The notes under the pieces were generated by a model, which did not search any database, was not told the DNA's origin, and saw only the letters and a list, made by a program, of their open reading frames with translations. Position numbers and translations under genes: made by a program. Source: Nocardia beijingensis NBRC 16342 (GTDB lineage: Bacteria > Actinomycetota > Actinomycetes > Mycobacteriales > Mycobacteriaceae). Taken from it: a DNA stretch of 64,000 nt. Shown here piece after piece: positions 24,371 through 31,608 of this stretch (the stretch's first letter is position 1; each line of letters opens with the position of its first letter). The stretch lies in contig NZ_BDBC01000031.1 in assembly GCF_001612785.1 (NCBI RefSeq), positions 124,001 to 188,000 of the forward strand, in the 5' to 3' direction.

Positions 24371-25255
24371 ATGACCGACCCGCACCTGCCCGCGGTGATC
24401 AGTGAACGTCGCCAGCTGATCAACCTCGCCTACCGGCTGCTCGGCTCCCTGGCCGAGGCCGAGGACGTGGTGCAGGAAACCTATGCGCGCTGGTACGCGC
24501 AGTCCGAGCGGCAGCGGCGGGAGGTGGCGGCGCCCGGCGCGTGGTTGACGACGGTCGCCAGCCGGATCTGCCTCGATCTGCTCGGCTCGGCACGGGCCAG
24601 GCGGGAAAGTTATGTGGGCGAATGGATTCCGGAGCCGGTACCCGGCAAATCCGAGTGGCTCGACGGTCCCGTCGACCCCGCCGACCGGGTCACCCTCGAC
24701 GAGTCGATCAGCATGGCCTTTCTCGTCGTGCTGGAGTCCATGACCCCGGCCGAGCGGGTGGCGTTCGTTCTGCACGACGTCTTCCGTTACTCCTTCGCCG
24801 AGGTCGCCGAGATCGTCGGGCGCACTCCCGCGGCCTGCCGCCAGCTCGCCTCCAGCGCACGCCGCCGCATCGATACCTCGCGCAGCCCGTCGAGCACCGA
24901 GCGCACCGAGGTGGTCCGGGATTTCAAGCGAGCCTGGGAGACCAGGGACATCGCGGCCCTCATCGGCCTGCTCGATCCGCAAGCGACCGCGACCGCCGAC
25001 GGCGGCGGCCTGGCCCCGGCCTTCCTCGACCCGATCGACGGCGGCGAGCGGATCGCCCGCGCCTGGATGGAAATCGCTGCCAGGGGCCCCGCGGTGACTC
25101 TGGTGGAGCGCACGGTGAACGGCCAGCCCGGTCTGGTCGCACTCCTCGACGGCACCATCGTCTCGGTCTACGCCTTCGACATCGCCGACGGCCGGATCAC
25201 GCACATCTGGGCGATCCGGAATCCGGAGAAACTGCAGGCCTGGACGGTCGGCTGA
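24371..25255 (+). CDS. ECF41-family RNA polymerase sigma factor (SigJ-like)
   Basis: 294 residues. Region 2 (LINLAYRLLGSLAEAEDVVQETYARW, about 16-41) and region 4 (MTPAERVAFVLHDVFRYSFAEVAEIVG) form the sigma part. A fused C-terminal SnoaL-like domain (about 180-294) follows, containing a DGGG motif (210-213) known from ECF41 factors as part of the fused regulatory domain. There is no separate anti-sigma gene, in line with the fused-domain mode of control. ATG 24371 has AAGGAG upstream; an in-frame GTG at 24344 is less likely. Probably autoregulated through the site at 24263-24291. Confidence 0.9.
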   Translation: MTDPHLPAVISERRQLINLAYRLLGSLAEAEDVVQETYARWYAQSERQRREVAAPGAWLTTVASRICLDLLGSARARRESYVGEWIPEPVPGKSEWLDGPVDPADRVTLDESISMAFLVVLESMTPAERVAFVLHDVFRYSFAEVAEIVGRTPAACRQLASSARRRIDTSRSPSSTERTEVVRDFKRAWETRDIAALIGLLDPQATATADGGGLAPAFLDPIDGGERIARAWMEIAARGPAVTLVERTVNGQPGLVALLDGTIVSVYAFDIADGRITHIWAIRNPEKLQAWTVG

Positions 25256-25274
25256 ACCGAACGGCCGACGGCGA

Positions 25275-25287
25275 CGCGCGAAGCGCG
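25275..25287. terminator. Small hairpin between convergent genes
   Basis: CGCGC-gaa-GCGCG forms a 5-bp stem in the 33-bp gap between the sigma gene and the SDR gene. Confidence 0.3.
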
Positions 25288-25288
25288 G

Positions 25289-26053
25289 CTACAGCATCGC
25301 GGCCGGGACGACCGAGATCAGTCCACCGTCGACGAGGATGTCCTGCCCGTTGATGTAGGACGCTTCGTCCGACGCGAGGAAGGCGACCGCCGCCGCGACG
25401 TCCTCCGGGGTTCCGACCCGGCCCGCGGCAACCGTGGTGGCGATCGCGGACTTGACCTCGGCCGACGCTTCGGCGCGGAAGGCCGGGGTGTCGATGTACC
25501 CGGGGCTCACCGAGTTGACGCGGATGCGCCGCGTGGTCAGATCGGCGGCGAAGGTTCGGGCGAGACTCTGCACCGCGGCTTTGCTCGCGGTATAGAGCGC
25601 GGCGGCCGGTGCGCCGCGATACGGGGCGAAGGATGCGTTGATGACGATCGCCGCACCGTCCGGCAGGAGAGGCAGCGTCTTCTGGACGGTGAAGAACGCC
25701 GCCTTCAGGTTGATGTCCAGGACACGGTAGAACTCGGCTTCGGTGACTTCCTCGATGGTCTGGAACGCGCCGATGCCTGCGTTCGCGAACACCACGTCCA
25801 ACCGGCCGAACCGGTCGCGAATGGTCGCCGCCAAGGTGTCGAGATCGGTGAGATCGGTGGCGTCACCGGCGATTCCGAGAGCTCGCTCGCCGAGTGCGCC
25901 GACCGCGGCGTCGAGCCGGGCCTTGTCGCGCCCGGTGACGATCACCTGCGCTCCTTCGGCGATGAGCCGGTGCGCGGTGGCCGAGCCCATGCCGCTGGTG
26001 CCGCCGGTGATGAGTGCGATCTTGTCGTCGTATCGGGAGCTGTGGTGCGTCAT
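25289..26053 (-). CDS. Short-chain dehydrogenase/reductase (SDR)
   Basis: 254 residues, classical SDR. ITGGTSGMGSA (about 14-24) is the TGxxxGxG NAD(P)-binding motif, NAGIG (about 88-92) and the YTASK active-site Tyr-x-x-x-Lys (about 152-156) are intact, and SPGYIDTP follows. An Arg in TGRDKARL after strand 2 suggests NADP preference. It lies 77 bp downstream of an MmyB-type regulator on the same strand, a common pairing in which the regulator represses the SDR. The substrate is unknown. Confidence 0.92.
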   Translation of the reverse strand: MTHHSSRYDDKIALITGGTSGMGSATAHRLIAEGAQVIVTGRDKARLDAAVGALGERALGIAGDATDLTDLDTLAATIRDRFGRLDVVFANAGIGAFQTIEEVTEAEFYRVLDINLKAAFFTVQKTLPLLPDGAAIVINASFAPYRGAPAAALYTASKAAVQSLARTFAADLTTRRIRVNSVSPGYIDTPAFRAEASAEVKSAIATTVAAGRVGTPEDVAAAVAFLASDEASYINGQDILVDGGLISVVPAAML

Positions 26054-26130
26054 GCGTCCAGCGTGCCGACGCGGCCCCGGAGTGAACAGTGCGCGTTTAT
26101 GGTGGGTGTGGCACCACCACCTTGCGACTG

Positions 26131-26973
26131 TCAGGCGGGCGAGGTTACGCGGTGGCGGAGCCGTTCCAGCCGCTGACCGGTGGCGGTTCCCGGCCGCGGG
26201 TTGTACAGCACCAGTTGCCATTCGGGATGGTCCGCGACCGTGAGCGTCGTCGCGTCGAAGAACAATTCACCGAGGTCGGGATGACGCAGCGCGTTCACCG
26301 CCTGCGCGGGAACTCCGACTTCCTGCCGCTCCCAGAGTTCGGCGAATTCCGGGCTCACCAGCGCGAGATTGTCCACCACTCTGCGGAAATCGGCGTCACC
26401 GGGGCAAATGGCCGCGCTCGCCCGATAGGCGGCAACGACGGCGGGTGCGTTCGCCGCCCACAGCTCGTCCATCGCTCGATAGCGAGGATTGGTGAAATAG
26501 GTCAGCAGGCAATTGTGTTCACCGTCGCCGTAGCCGAACACAACTCGAGCCGCGTCGTTGCACGTCAGCACATTCCAGTAGCGGTCGCGCAGCACCGCGG
26601 GCCGCCCGTCCCAAGCATCGACCAACTGCCGCACTTCCGGCGTGACGGCGGTGACCGGCGCGCACTCCAGGGGCGGCGGATTGAGTCCCGCCAGCAGGTA
26701 CAGATGAATCCGTTCCGGGGCGCTCAGCCTCAGCACTCGGGCGATCGCATCGAGCACCTCGTCGGAGACGGTGATGTCGCGCCCCTGCTCCAGCCAGGTG
26801 TACCAGGACACTCCGACCCCGGCCAGCACGGCGACCTCTTCTCGCCGCAGTCCGGGCGTGCGCCGACGGCCCGTCGCCGGGATACCGGCATCCTCCGGCC
26901 GCACCCGCGCCCGCCTGGCGCGCAAGAAGTCACGCAACAACTCGCGGCGGCGCGGCACGGCTTCGCTGGTCAT
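26131..26973 (-). CDS. MmyB-type helix-turn-helix regulator
   Basis: 280 residues. An N-terminal XRE-type helix-turn-helix (RTPGLRREEVAVLAGVGVSW then YTWLEQGRD, about 38-66) is followed by the MmyB-like ligand-binding domain (about 105-270), recognisable by WNVLTCNDAARVVFG, the FFDATTLTVADHPEWQLVLY segment and the final PRPGTATGQRLERL. Such regulators usually repress a neighbouring SDR, here the downstream gene. The ATG has TACCGT only 5 bp upstream and no Shine-Dalgarno, so the mRNA is probably leaderless. A divergent LLM oxidoreductase is a second possible target. Confidence 0.9.
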   Translation of the reverse strand: MTSEAVPRRRELLRDFLRARRARVRPEDAGIPATGRRRTPGLRREEVAVLAGVGVSWYTWLEQGRDITVSDEVLDAIARVLRLSAPERIHLYLLAGLNPPPLECAPVTAVTPEVRQLVDAWDGRPAVLRDRYWNVLTCNDAARVVFGYGDGEHNCLLTYFTNPRYRAMDELWAANAPAVVAAYRASAAICPGDADFRRVVDNLALVSPEFAELWERQEVGVPAQAVNALRHPDLGELFFDATTLTVADHPEWQLVLYNPRPGTATGQRLERLRHRVTSPA

Positions 26974-26978
26974 GAGCC

Positions 26979-26984
26979 ACGGTA
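26979..26984 (-). promoter_or_regulatory. -10 element of a leaderless promoter (MmyB regulator)
   Basis: Minus-strand TACCGT ends 5 bp before ATG 26973. Confidence 0.35.
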
Positions 26985-27129
26985 ACAAGCGCCCCGCGGG
27001 TCGTGGGCGCCGGTGCACCGCACCGTTATGGTTTCCCTGACGAAATCCTCGCCTGCGTTCACGCCCGCGTGAGCGGGGCGGGCAGCGGGATACCGTCATA
27101 ACCAAAACGAACGGGAGGTTCAGACGTTT

Positions 27130-27960
27130 ATGGCGATCGACGGTCTCGGACGGTACGGAGTATGGCGCGGCTACCGGGGATTCAGTCCCGCGGACGCCGC
27201 CGAACTCGAGGGGCTCGGGTACAGCGCGCTGTGGCTCGGCGGTTCGCCGCCCGCTGATCTGCCGGTGGTGGAGTCGCTGCTCGAGGCGACGGAGACGCTG
27301 ATCGTCGCCACCAGCATCGTGAACATCTGGACGGCACCGGCGAAGACGGTCGCCGAATCGTTCCACCGGATCGAACAGCGATTCCCCGGTCGTTTCCTGC
27401 TCGGTGTCGGCGTGGGGCATCCGGAGGCCAACAAGCCGTACCGGAAACCGTACGACGCGCTGGTGGAATACCTCGACGAGCTCGACGCGGCCGGGGTGCC
27501 GAAGGAGCGGATGGCCCTGGCCGCCCTCGGACCCAAGGTGCTCGAACTCTCCCGGGAGCGCACCGCGGGCGCGCTGCCGTATCTGGCCCCACCGGAGCAC
27601 ACCGCCGATGCGCGCCGGATCCTCGGCTCCGCGCTGCTGGTCGCCGAGCAGAAATTCGTGCTCGACGACGATCCGCAGCGGGCGCGCGAAGTCGGCAGGC
27701 AGATGGTAGAGATGTACCTCGGCCTGCGCAACTACGTATCGAACCTGCGGCGTCTCGGCTTCTCCGAGGAGGATGTGGCCAAGCCCGGCAGTGACCGTCT
27801 CATCGATGTGCTCGCGGTGCACGGCACGCCCGTGGAGGTCACCGGGCAACTGGTCGAGCATCTGAACGCGGGCGCCGACCACATTGCGCTGCAGGCGCTG
27901 GACGCGGACTATCTCGGCTCACTGCGCCAACTCGCGCCGCTGCTCACCGCGGTCGACTGA
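27130..27960 (+). CDS. LLM class F420-dependent oxidoreductase
   Basis: 276 residues of the luciferase-like TIM barrel. LGYSALWLGGSPP (about 29-41), IVATSIVNIWTAPA (about 58-71) and RFPGRFLLGVGVGHPE (about 82-97) match the F420-dependent subfamily seen in mycobacteria, where an N-terminal GRYGVW is typical. It likely oxidises or reduces a small substrate with F420. GGGAGG precedes the ATG by about 11 nt. It is divergent from the MmyB regulator; a perfect terminator hairpin follows. Confidence 0.9.
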   Translation: MAIDGLGRYGVWRGYRGFSPADAAELEGLGYSALWLGGSPPADLPVVESLLEATETLIVATSIVNIWTAPAKTVAESFHRIEQRFPGRFLLGVGVGHPEANKPYRKPYDALVEYLDELDAAGVPKERMALAALGPKVLELSRERTAGALPYLAPPEHTADARRILGSALLVAEQKFVLDDDPQRAREVGRQMVEMYLGLRNYVSNLRRLGFSEEDVAKPGSDRLIDVLAVHGTPVEVTGQLVEHLNAGADHIALQALDADYLGSLRQLAPLLTAVD

Positions 27961-27968
27961 ATCACCGT

Positions 27969-27996
27969 GACGGTGCGGCCGACCGGCCGCACCGTC
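27969..27996. terminator. Perfect 12-bp hairpin between convergent genes
   Basis: GACGGTGCGGCC (27969-27980) and GGCCGCACCGTC (27985-27996) are exact complements with a GACC loop, between the LLM gene and the YbdK-type gene, each ending within 20 bp. No U-tract. Confidence 0.75.
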
Positions 27997-28011
27997 AGGA
28001 GTCGACGAGGA

Positions 28012-29112
28012 TCAGGCGCAGCCTTCGAGGGTGGCGTGCGCCAGTTCGGAGACGACATCGCCTATTTCGCCGCGGGCGCGCATCGCTTGGAGCTGGCGCC
28101 GGGCGCCGTTACCGCGCTGATCGAGGGCTGCGATCGTTTCGGTGACGAAGCTGTGGTCACCGAAGTCCCGCAGGGCCTGCTCGGTGTGACCGACGAGTTT
28201 GTCCAGCAAGGCTCGGTGCGGGACCACACGCCCTTCGACCGGATCGAGCCCGTCGCCGTCCAAGCCCGACTGCGCGGCGTTCCAATACGCGGCGCGGAGC
28301 ACTTCGGCGGGGACGGGTGGCGCGGGCTCACCCCGCTCGATCGAGCGCAGGCCCGTGGCAACGGTGGCTCGGATCAAAGCGGCGAGCAGCGCGGCTTCCT
28401 CCGCGGTGGCAGGCACATCGCTGACCCGGATCTCCACGGTGGGGAACGATTCCGAGGGCCGGATGTCCCAGTACACCATTTTGTTGTCCAAGATGCTGCC
28501 GCTGGCGAGCATCATGGCGACGATCGCGTCGTAATCGTCGACGGAAGGGAAGTACGGCGGCGGTCCCGCGCTCGGCCAGCGCCGCCAGAGAATGCTGCGC
28601 CAGCTCGCATAGCCGGTCTCGCTGCCACGGTAGATCGCGGAATTGGCCGTCAACGCCAGGAACACCGGCAACCACGGACGCACATAATTGCCGACCAGTA
28701 TCGCGGTGTCGCGGTCGGGCACACCGACATGCACGTGGCATCCGCACAGTCCTTGTTCGTGAGCGATCATGCCGAAGGTCTCGCCTATCCGCCGATATCG
28801 AGGCGTGTCGGTGACCGGGAAGCCCTCGGGAACAGTCGGCGGCACCGCGACCGCCAGCAGTCGAGCGTCGTTCTCGGCCGCGCATTCGGCGACGGTCCTG
28901 CGCAGTGTGCGTAATTCCGTGAGCAGGTCGCCGATGTCGGCGTGCACGGCGCTGCTGGTTTCCACCTGACAGCTGGTCAGCTCCAATTGCAGGTCGATAT
29001 CCGCCTTCTTCGCCGCCTCGGCCACCTGAATGTTCTTCGGTGCGGGAGCGCCGGTTTCGGGATCGGTCAGCAGGAATTCCTCTTCGACACCGACGGTCGG
29101 CACGCTATCCAT
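28012..29112 (-). CDS. YbdK-type carboxylate-amine ligase (glutamate-cysteine ligase family 2)
   Basis: 366 residues. TVGVEEEFLLTDPETG (about 6-21) is the ATP/substrate signature of the GCS2/YbdK family. GLCGCHVHVGVPDRD (about 119-133) with its two histidines and the AILVGNYVRPWLPVFLALTANS helix are also diagnostic. Enzymes of this family ligate an acid to an amine, with weak glutamate-cysteine ligase activity in E. coli YbdK; actinomycetes make mycothiol and not glutathione, so the true substrate is open. ATG 29112 lacks a ribosome site but overlaps the end of an upstream leader ORF. Confidence 0.9.
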   Translation of the reverse strand: MDSVPTVGVEEEFLLTDPETGAPAPKNIQVAEAAKKADIDLQLELTSCQVETSSAVHADIGDLLTELRTLRRTVAECAAENDARLLAVAVPPTVPEGFPVTDTPRYRRIGETFGMIAHEQGLCGCHVHVGVPDRDTAILVGNYVRPWLPVFLALTANSAIYRGSETGYASWRSILWRRWPSAGPPPYFPSVDDYDAIVAMMLASGSILDNKMVYWDIRPSESFPTVEIRVSDVPATAEEAALLAALIRATVATGLRSIERGEPAPPVPAEVLRAAYWNAAQSGLDGDGLDPVEGRVVPHRALLDKLVGHTEQALRDFGDHSFVTETIAALDQRGNGARRQLQAMRARGEIGDVVSELAHATLEGCA

Positions 29113-29188
29113 GGTTGCGCGTCACGCCCTTCGATTCGCGGCCATCGGTCGGGCAACCATCGGCTGTCCCGGGCTTTCTCACGTCCAC
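29105..29188 (-). CDS. Putative 27-residue leader peptide overlapping the YbdK-type start
   Basis: GTG 29188 has an excellent AGGAGGA ribosome site 5 nt upstream and reads 27 codons to a TAG at 29107-29105. That stop lies inside the start region of the ligase gene (ATGGATAG), whose own ATG has no Shine-Dalgarno. The peptide is polar and has no recognisable domain. The layout argues for translational coupling; an alternative is that the region is just a spurious upstream start. Confidence 0.45.
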   Translation of the reverse strand: MDVRKPGTADGCPTDGRESKGVTRNHG

Positions 29189-29427
29189 ACCAGTCCTCCT
29201 TCACCACAACCCCTTCGAACTCGATGTCGAGTCCGCATGCACCGGATCGCACGCCGCTGCGGTCCCACGGGCGAATGGTCCGGCTCCAGCGAGCGGTATC
29301 CGACCTGCGTATCGACGGCGAACGAAAGGTGTTCGGGCTGTACCCGGGGGCGTACGAGCCCAAACAGTTCGGGCGGCGTCTTCGATGAGGCGGGCCGCGG
29401 TGCCGTATCTGTGCGACAGAAGGGCGG
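29189..29427. other. Intergenic region between YbdK leader and glyoxalase gene
   Basis: About 240 bp beyond the leader (315 bp from the ligase start). It should hold the ligase promoter; no clear -35/-10 pair and no coding ORF were found. Confidence 0.35.
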
Positions 29428-29844
29428 TTACTGCTTGCGGACGACCAATTCCAGCGCGATGTTGTCCGGATCGCGGAATTCCAGAATGTACATGGGACCG
29501 AGGTCTTTCACGCCCGCGTGCGCGATACCGAGTTCGTCGAGCACGGCAGCCGCCGCATCGAGATCCGACCGAGTGGCCAGGGCGAAGGCGAGGTGGTCGA
29601 GTCCTACGCGATCTTCGTCGAACTCGTCGCTGGCGACCGGGCGAAGTCCGAGCAGCGCGTCACCCATCTGGTAGATCACACCGCCGAAGAGGAACCCGAA
29701 ACGGGCCCGAGTGGCCTCGTCCGCGTCCGCGGGACACTCCCACGCGATCGGCCATCCGAAGACGGCGTCGTAGAACGCCCGGGATCTGTCGATGTCGGTG
29801 ACTGTCAAGCGGACGTGGTCGAACGAACGGGTGGAAATCGGCAT
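29428..29844 (-). CDS. VOC family (glyoxalase/dioxygenase-fold) protein
   Basis: 138 residues: two beta-alpha-beta-beta-beta units. FDHVRLTVTDIDRSRAFYDA (about 8-27) starts the first; GLDHLAFALATRSDLDAAA (about 80-98) starts the second, and PMYILEFRDPDNIALELV ends it. His10 and His83 plus Glu near the end fit the metal-binding positions of the superfamily. Members include glyoxalase I, dioxygenases and antibiotic-binding proteins, so the activity is open. An AGGATC site precedes ATG 29844, 13 bp after a small ORF. Confidence 0.9.
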   Translation of the reverse strand: MPISTRSFDHVRLTVTDIDRSRAFYDAVFGWPIAWECPADADEATRARFGFLFGGVIYQMGDALLGLRPVASDEFDEDRVGLDHLAFALATRSDLDAAAAVLDELGIAHAGVKDLGPMYILEFRDPDNIALELVVRKQ

Positions 29845-29857
29845 GATCGAGATCCTG

Positions 29858-30049
29858 TCATGCGCACAGGACGTCGCTCGGGCGACCCGACCGCGCGGTG
29901 ACGAGGTCGCCGGTCCCCTGCCGCCACAGCCGCAACTGGAGCTGGTTCGGCCCGGTGGCCACGATGTGGAAGCGGGTCCGGTCCAGCGCGGTCCTCGCCG
30001 AGCGTAGGTCGATTCGGCAGGCCGCGCGCATGGATTCGATGGCCGCCAC
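29858..30049 (-). CDS. Small hypothetical protein (weak call)
   Basis: A 63-codon frame from GTG 30049 to TGA 29858 with strong G/C third-position bias, so probably coding or formerly coding. The product includes RTALDRTRFHIVATGPNQLQ and is basic and soluble. It sits in the 260-bp space between the metallopeptidase-like gene and the VOC gene, all on the same strand. There is no clear ribosome site; the frame is open upstream into the preceding gene, so the start is uncertain. It could be a remnant. Confidence 0.35.
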   Translation of the reverse strand: MAAIESMRAACRIDLRSARTALDRTRFHIVATGPNQLQLRLWRQGTGDLVTARSGRPSDVLCA

Positions 30050-30104
30050 GTCGTCCGGACCGGCGTAGCGGGGTCGCTGCTGCCGGTCGCCGGGTAGCGC
30101 CCGA

Positions 30105-30785
30105 TCAGCAGGTGACCTCGTCGTGGGCGGCGCGATCGAACGACACATGGACATGGTCGTAGTGATTGGCGGTCGGGCTTCCGCGGTCTTCCATGTACGA
30201 CCAACCGCTGCCGTCGTTGTACCGCTGCCGCCAGATCACGTACGTCACCCCGAAACGCCGCTGATTGGCGAGGACGAATTCGGCGATCGCGTCGCCGCGG
30301 GCCGGATCGGGGGTCATGAAATCGAGCGCCAGGCCTGCGCCGTGATCGCCGTCGCCACGGCCGACGGCGCCGCCGACATCGGTGACGGCGAAGGTCTTCT
30401 TGAGCAGGTTGCCCACCTGCGCCACGTGCGGCCGTGCGCCGGCGAGTTCCGTCGAACACGGGACCGGGGGCGGCGGCGGGGGCGGATGCTGCACGGCTGC
30501 CTTGGCCGTCGGCGGTGGTTGCGCGGCCGCGGCCACTGCCGGTGCTTGCAGCGGTGTGGACGGCGCCACAGTCGGTGCCGGCGCCACAGTCGGTGACGGC
30601 GCGGGTGTCGGTGACGGGTCGGTCTCGACGCCGGCCGCCGACGGTGAATCGACCGCGGCAGGCCGAGCCGCCGGAGCCGTGCGCAGCGCCACCCACAGCA
30701 CGAGGGCCAAGGCCGTCGCGACGCCGCACGCAGCCAAAACGGTGAACTTTCGGCCCGCGGCTCGTTTGCGGTGTTGGCCAGACAT
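30105..30785 (-). CDS. Secreted protein with metallopeptidase-like C-terminal domain
   Basis: 226 residues. A basic n-region and hydrophobic helix (about 12-33) form a signal peptide or anchor. A low-complexity Pro/Ala/Thr linker (about 38-105) follows, with SPTVAPAPTVAPS and a run of prolines. The C-terminal domain begins at a Cys and contains HGAGLALDFMTPD (about 151-163) and HYDHVHVSF, the His/Asp/His pattern of the D-Ala-D-Ala carboxypeptidase-like (M15/ARB_07466-type) fold. Presumably it acts on or binds the cell wall. Enzymatic activity is not certain because related domains can lack catalysis. Confidence 0.82.
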   Translation of the reverse strand: MSGQHRKRAAGRKFTVLAACGVATALALVLWVALRTAPAARPAAVDSPSAAGVETDPSPTPAPSPTVAPAPTVAPSTPLQAPAVAAAAQPPPTAKAAVQHPPPPPPPVPCSTELAGARPHVAQVGNLLKKTFAVTDVGGAVGRGDGDHGAGLALDFMTPDPARGDAIAEFVLANQRRFGVTYVIWRQRYNDGSGWSYMEDRGSPTANHYDHVHVSFDRAAHDEVTC

Positions 30786-31073
30786 GATGTCGCTACCGGT
30801 TACTGTCGGGGATAGGTCTCCGACACATTACGAAACGGTCGCGGAAATGTCACGCCCAGATCTCAGGCGGGGAGGTCATGCCTCCCCGAGGTGGAGCATC
30901 TTCGGACCTGCGCGCACCGTCCCAGCGCACCGGTTCGATCTCGACGAGAGGGCGTCGGTCGGCGGCCTATGGGGACGGATCAGCGGCCGATGACCGCAAC
31001 AGGCGCGCGCCCCGGAGGTAAACTTTGCTGGCTCGCGAAGGACGATTTTCGCCCCGAACGGTCGACAAAATGA

Positions 31074-31199
31074 TCAGTCGACGATTTCGATGACCCCGAA
31101 TCGCCACAGCATCGCGTACAGCTCCCGCAACGGCACGGCGAGCACCTGCGTCAGTGCGCCGGTCAGCGGGTCCGAGCCGCCGCCTACATCTATTCCCAT
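31074..31199 (-). CDS. Small 41-residue ORF (weak call)
   Basis: Frame from ATG 31199 to TGA 31074 with G/C-rich third positions after the first few codons. The product begins MGIDVGGGSDPLTGAL and ends in a helix LRELYAMLWRFGVIEIVD. No ribosome site is evident and no neighbour suggests a role. It could be a genuine small protein or the preserved end of a lost gene; nothing upstream in frame is convincing. Confidence 0.3.
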   Translation of the reverse strand: MGIDVGGGSDPLTGALTQVLAVPLRELYAMLWRFGVIEIVD

Positions 31200-31265
31200 C
31201 ACATAGGACACCGTGCGGATGCCAGGCGTCGGCTTCTCGAACAGACCATTACCGGGAGGCAACAA

Positions 31266-31532
31266 ATGGCCGAAAAAACAATCAGCGGCCACCGAAATGC
31301 CGTCGATCAGGTGCTGGCCGCGCAGGGTTTCGCGATGGACCTGCCGTTGGTCGGCCGGGTCCGTATCCCACGGCCCGAGCAGTTGGCGTACTACGGCGCA
31401 CTCGGCGCACTGGCCGCCGCGGAGATCATCGAATGGCCCGTCGCGGTGGTCCTCGCGGCCGGTCACTGGCTGGCGCAGGATCAGCACAATCGCGTCGCAC
31501 ACCAGATCGGTGAGGCTCTCGAAGAGGCCTAG
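31266..31532 (+). CDS. Small conserved actinobacterial protein
   Basis: 88 residues. The core RIPRPEQLAYYGALGALAAA then EIIEWPVAVVLAAGHWLA (about 33-70) forms one long amphipathic/hydrophobic segment, followed by a polar tail NRVAHQIGEALEEA. Similar short proteins occur in mycobacteria and Nocardia without known role; one membrane-associated hairpin is likely. ATG 31266 has GGGAGG about 7 nt upstream, the best ribosome site in this stretch. A longer minus-strand frame covering it is a shadow. Confidence 0.75.
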   Translation: MAEKTISGHRNAVDQVLAAQGFAMDLPLVGRVRIPRPEQLAYYGALGALAAAEIIEWPVAVVLAAGHWLAQDQHNRVAHQIGEALEEA

Positions 31533-31608
31533 CGCAGCGAGCCACGGCCACCTGCCCGCGTAACGGCGCATACGACGCCGGAACGCGAGCCGGTGCGGAG
31601 TCCGCGGG

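Noticed and set aside
31200..31571. Longer minus-strand frame across the 88-residue gene
   Set aside because: The plus-strand product is a recognisable conserved small protein with a ribosome site; only the last 41 codons of the minus frame look possibly coding and are listed separately.
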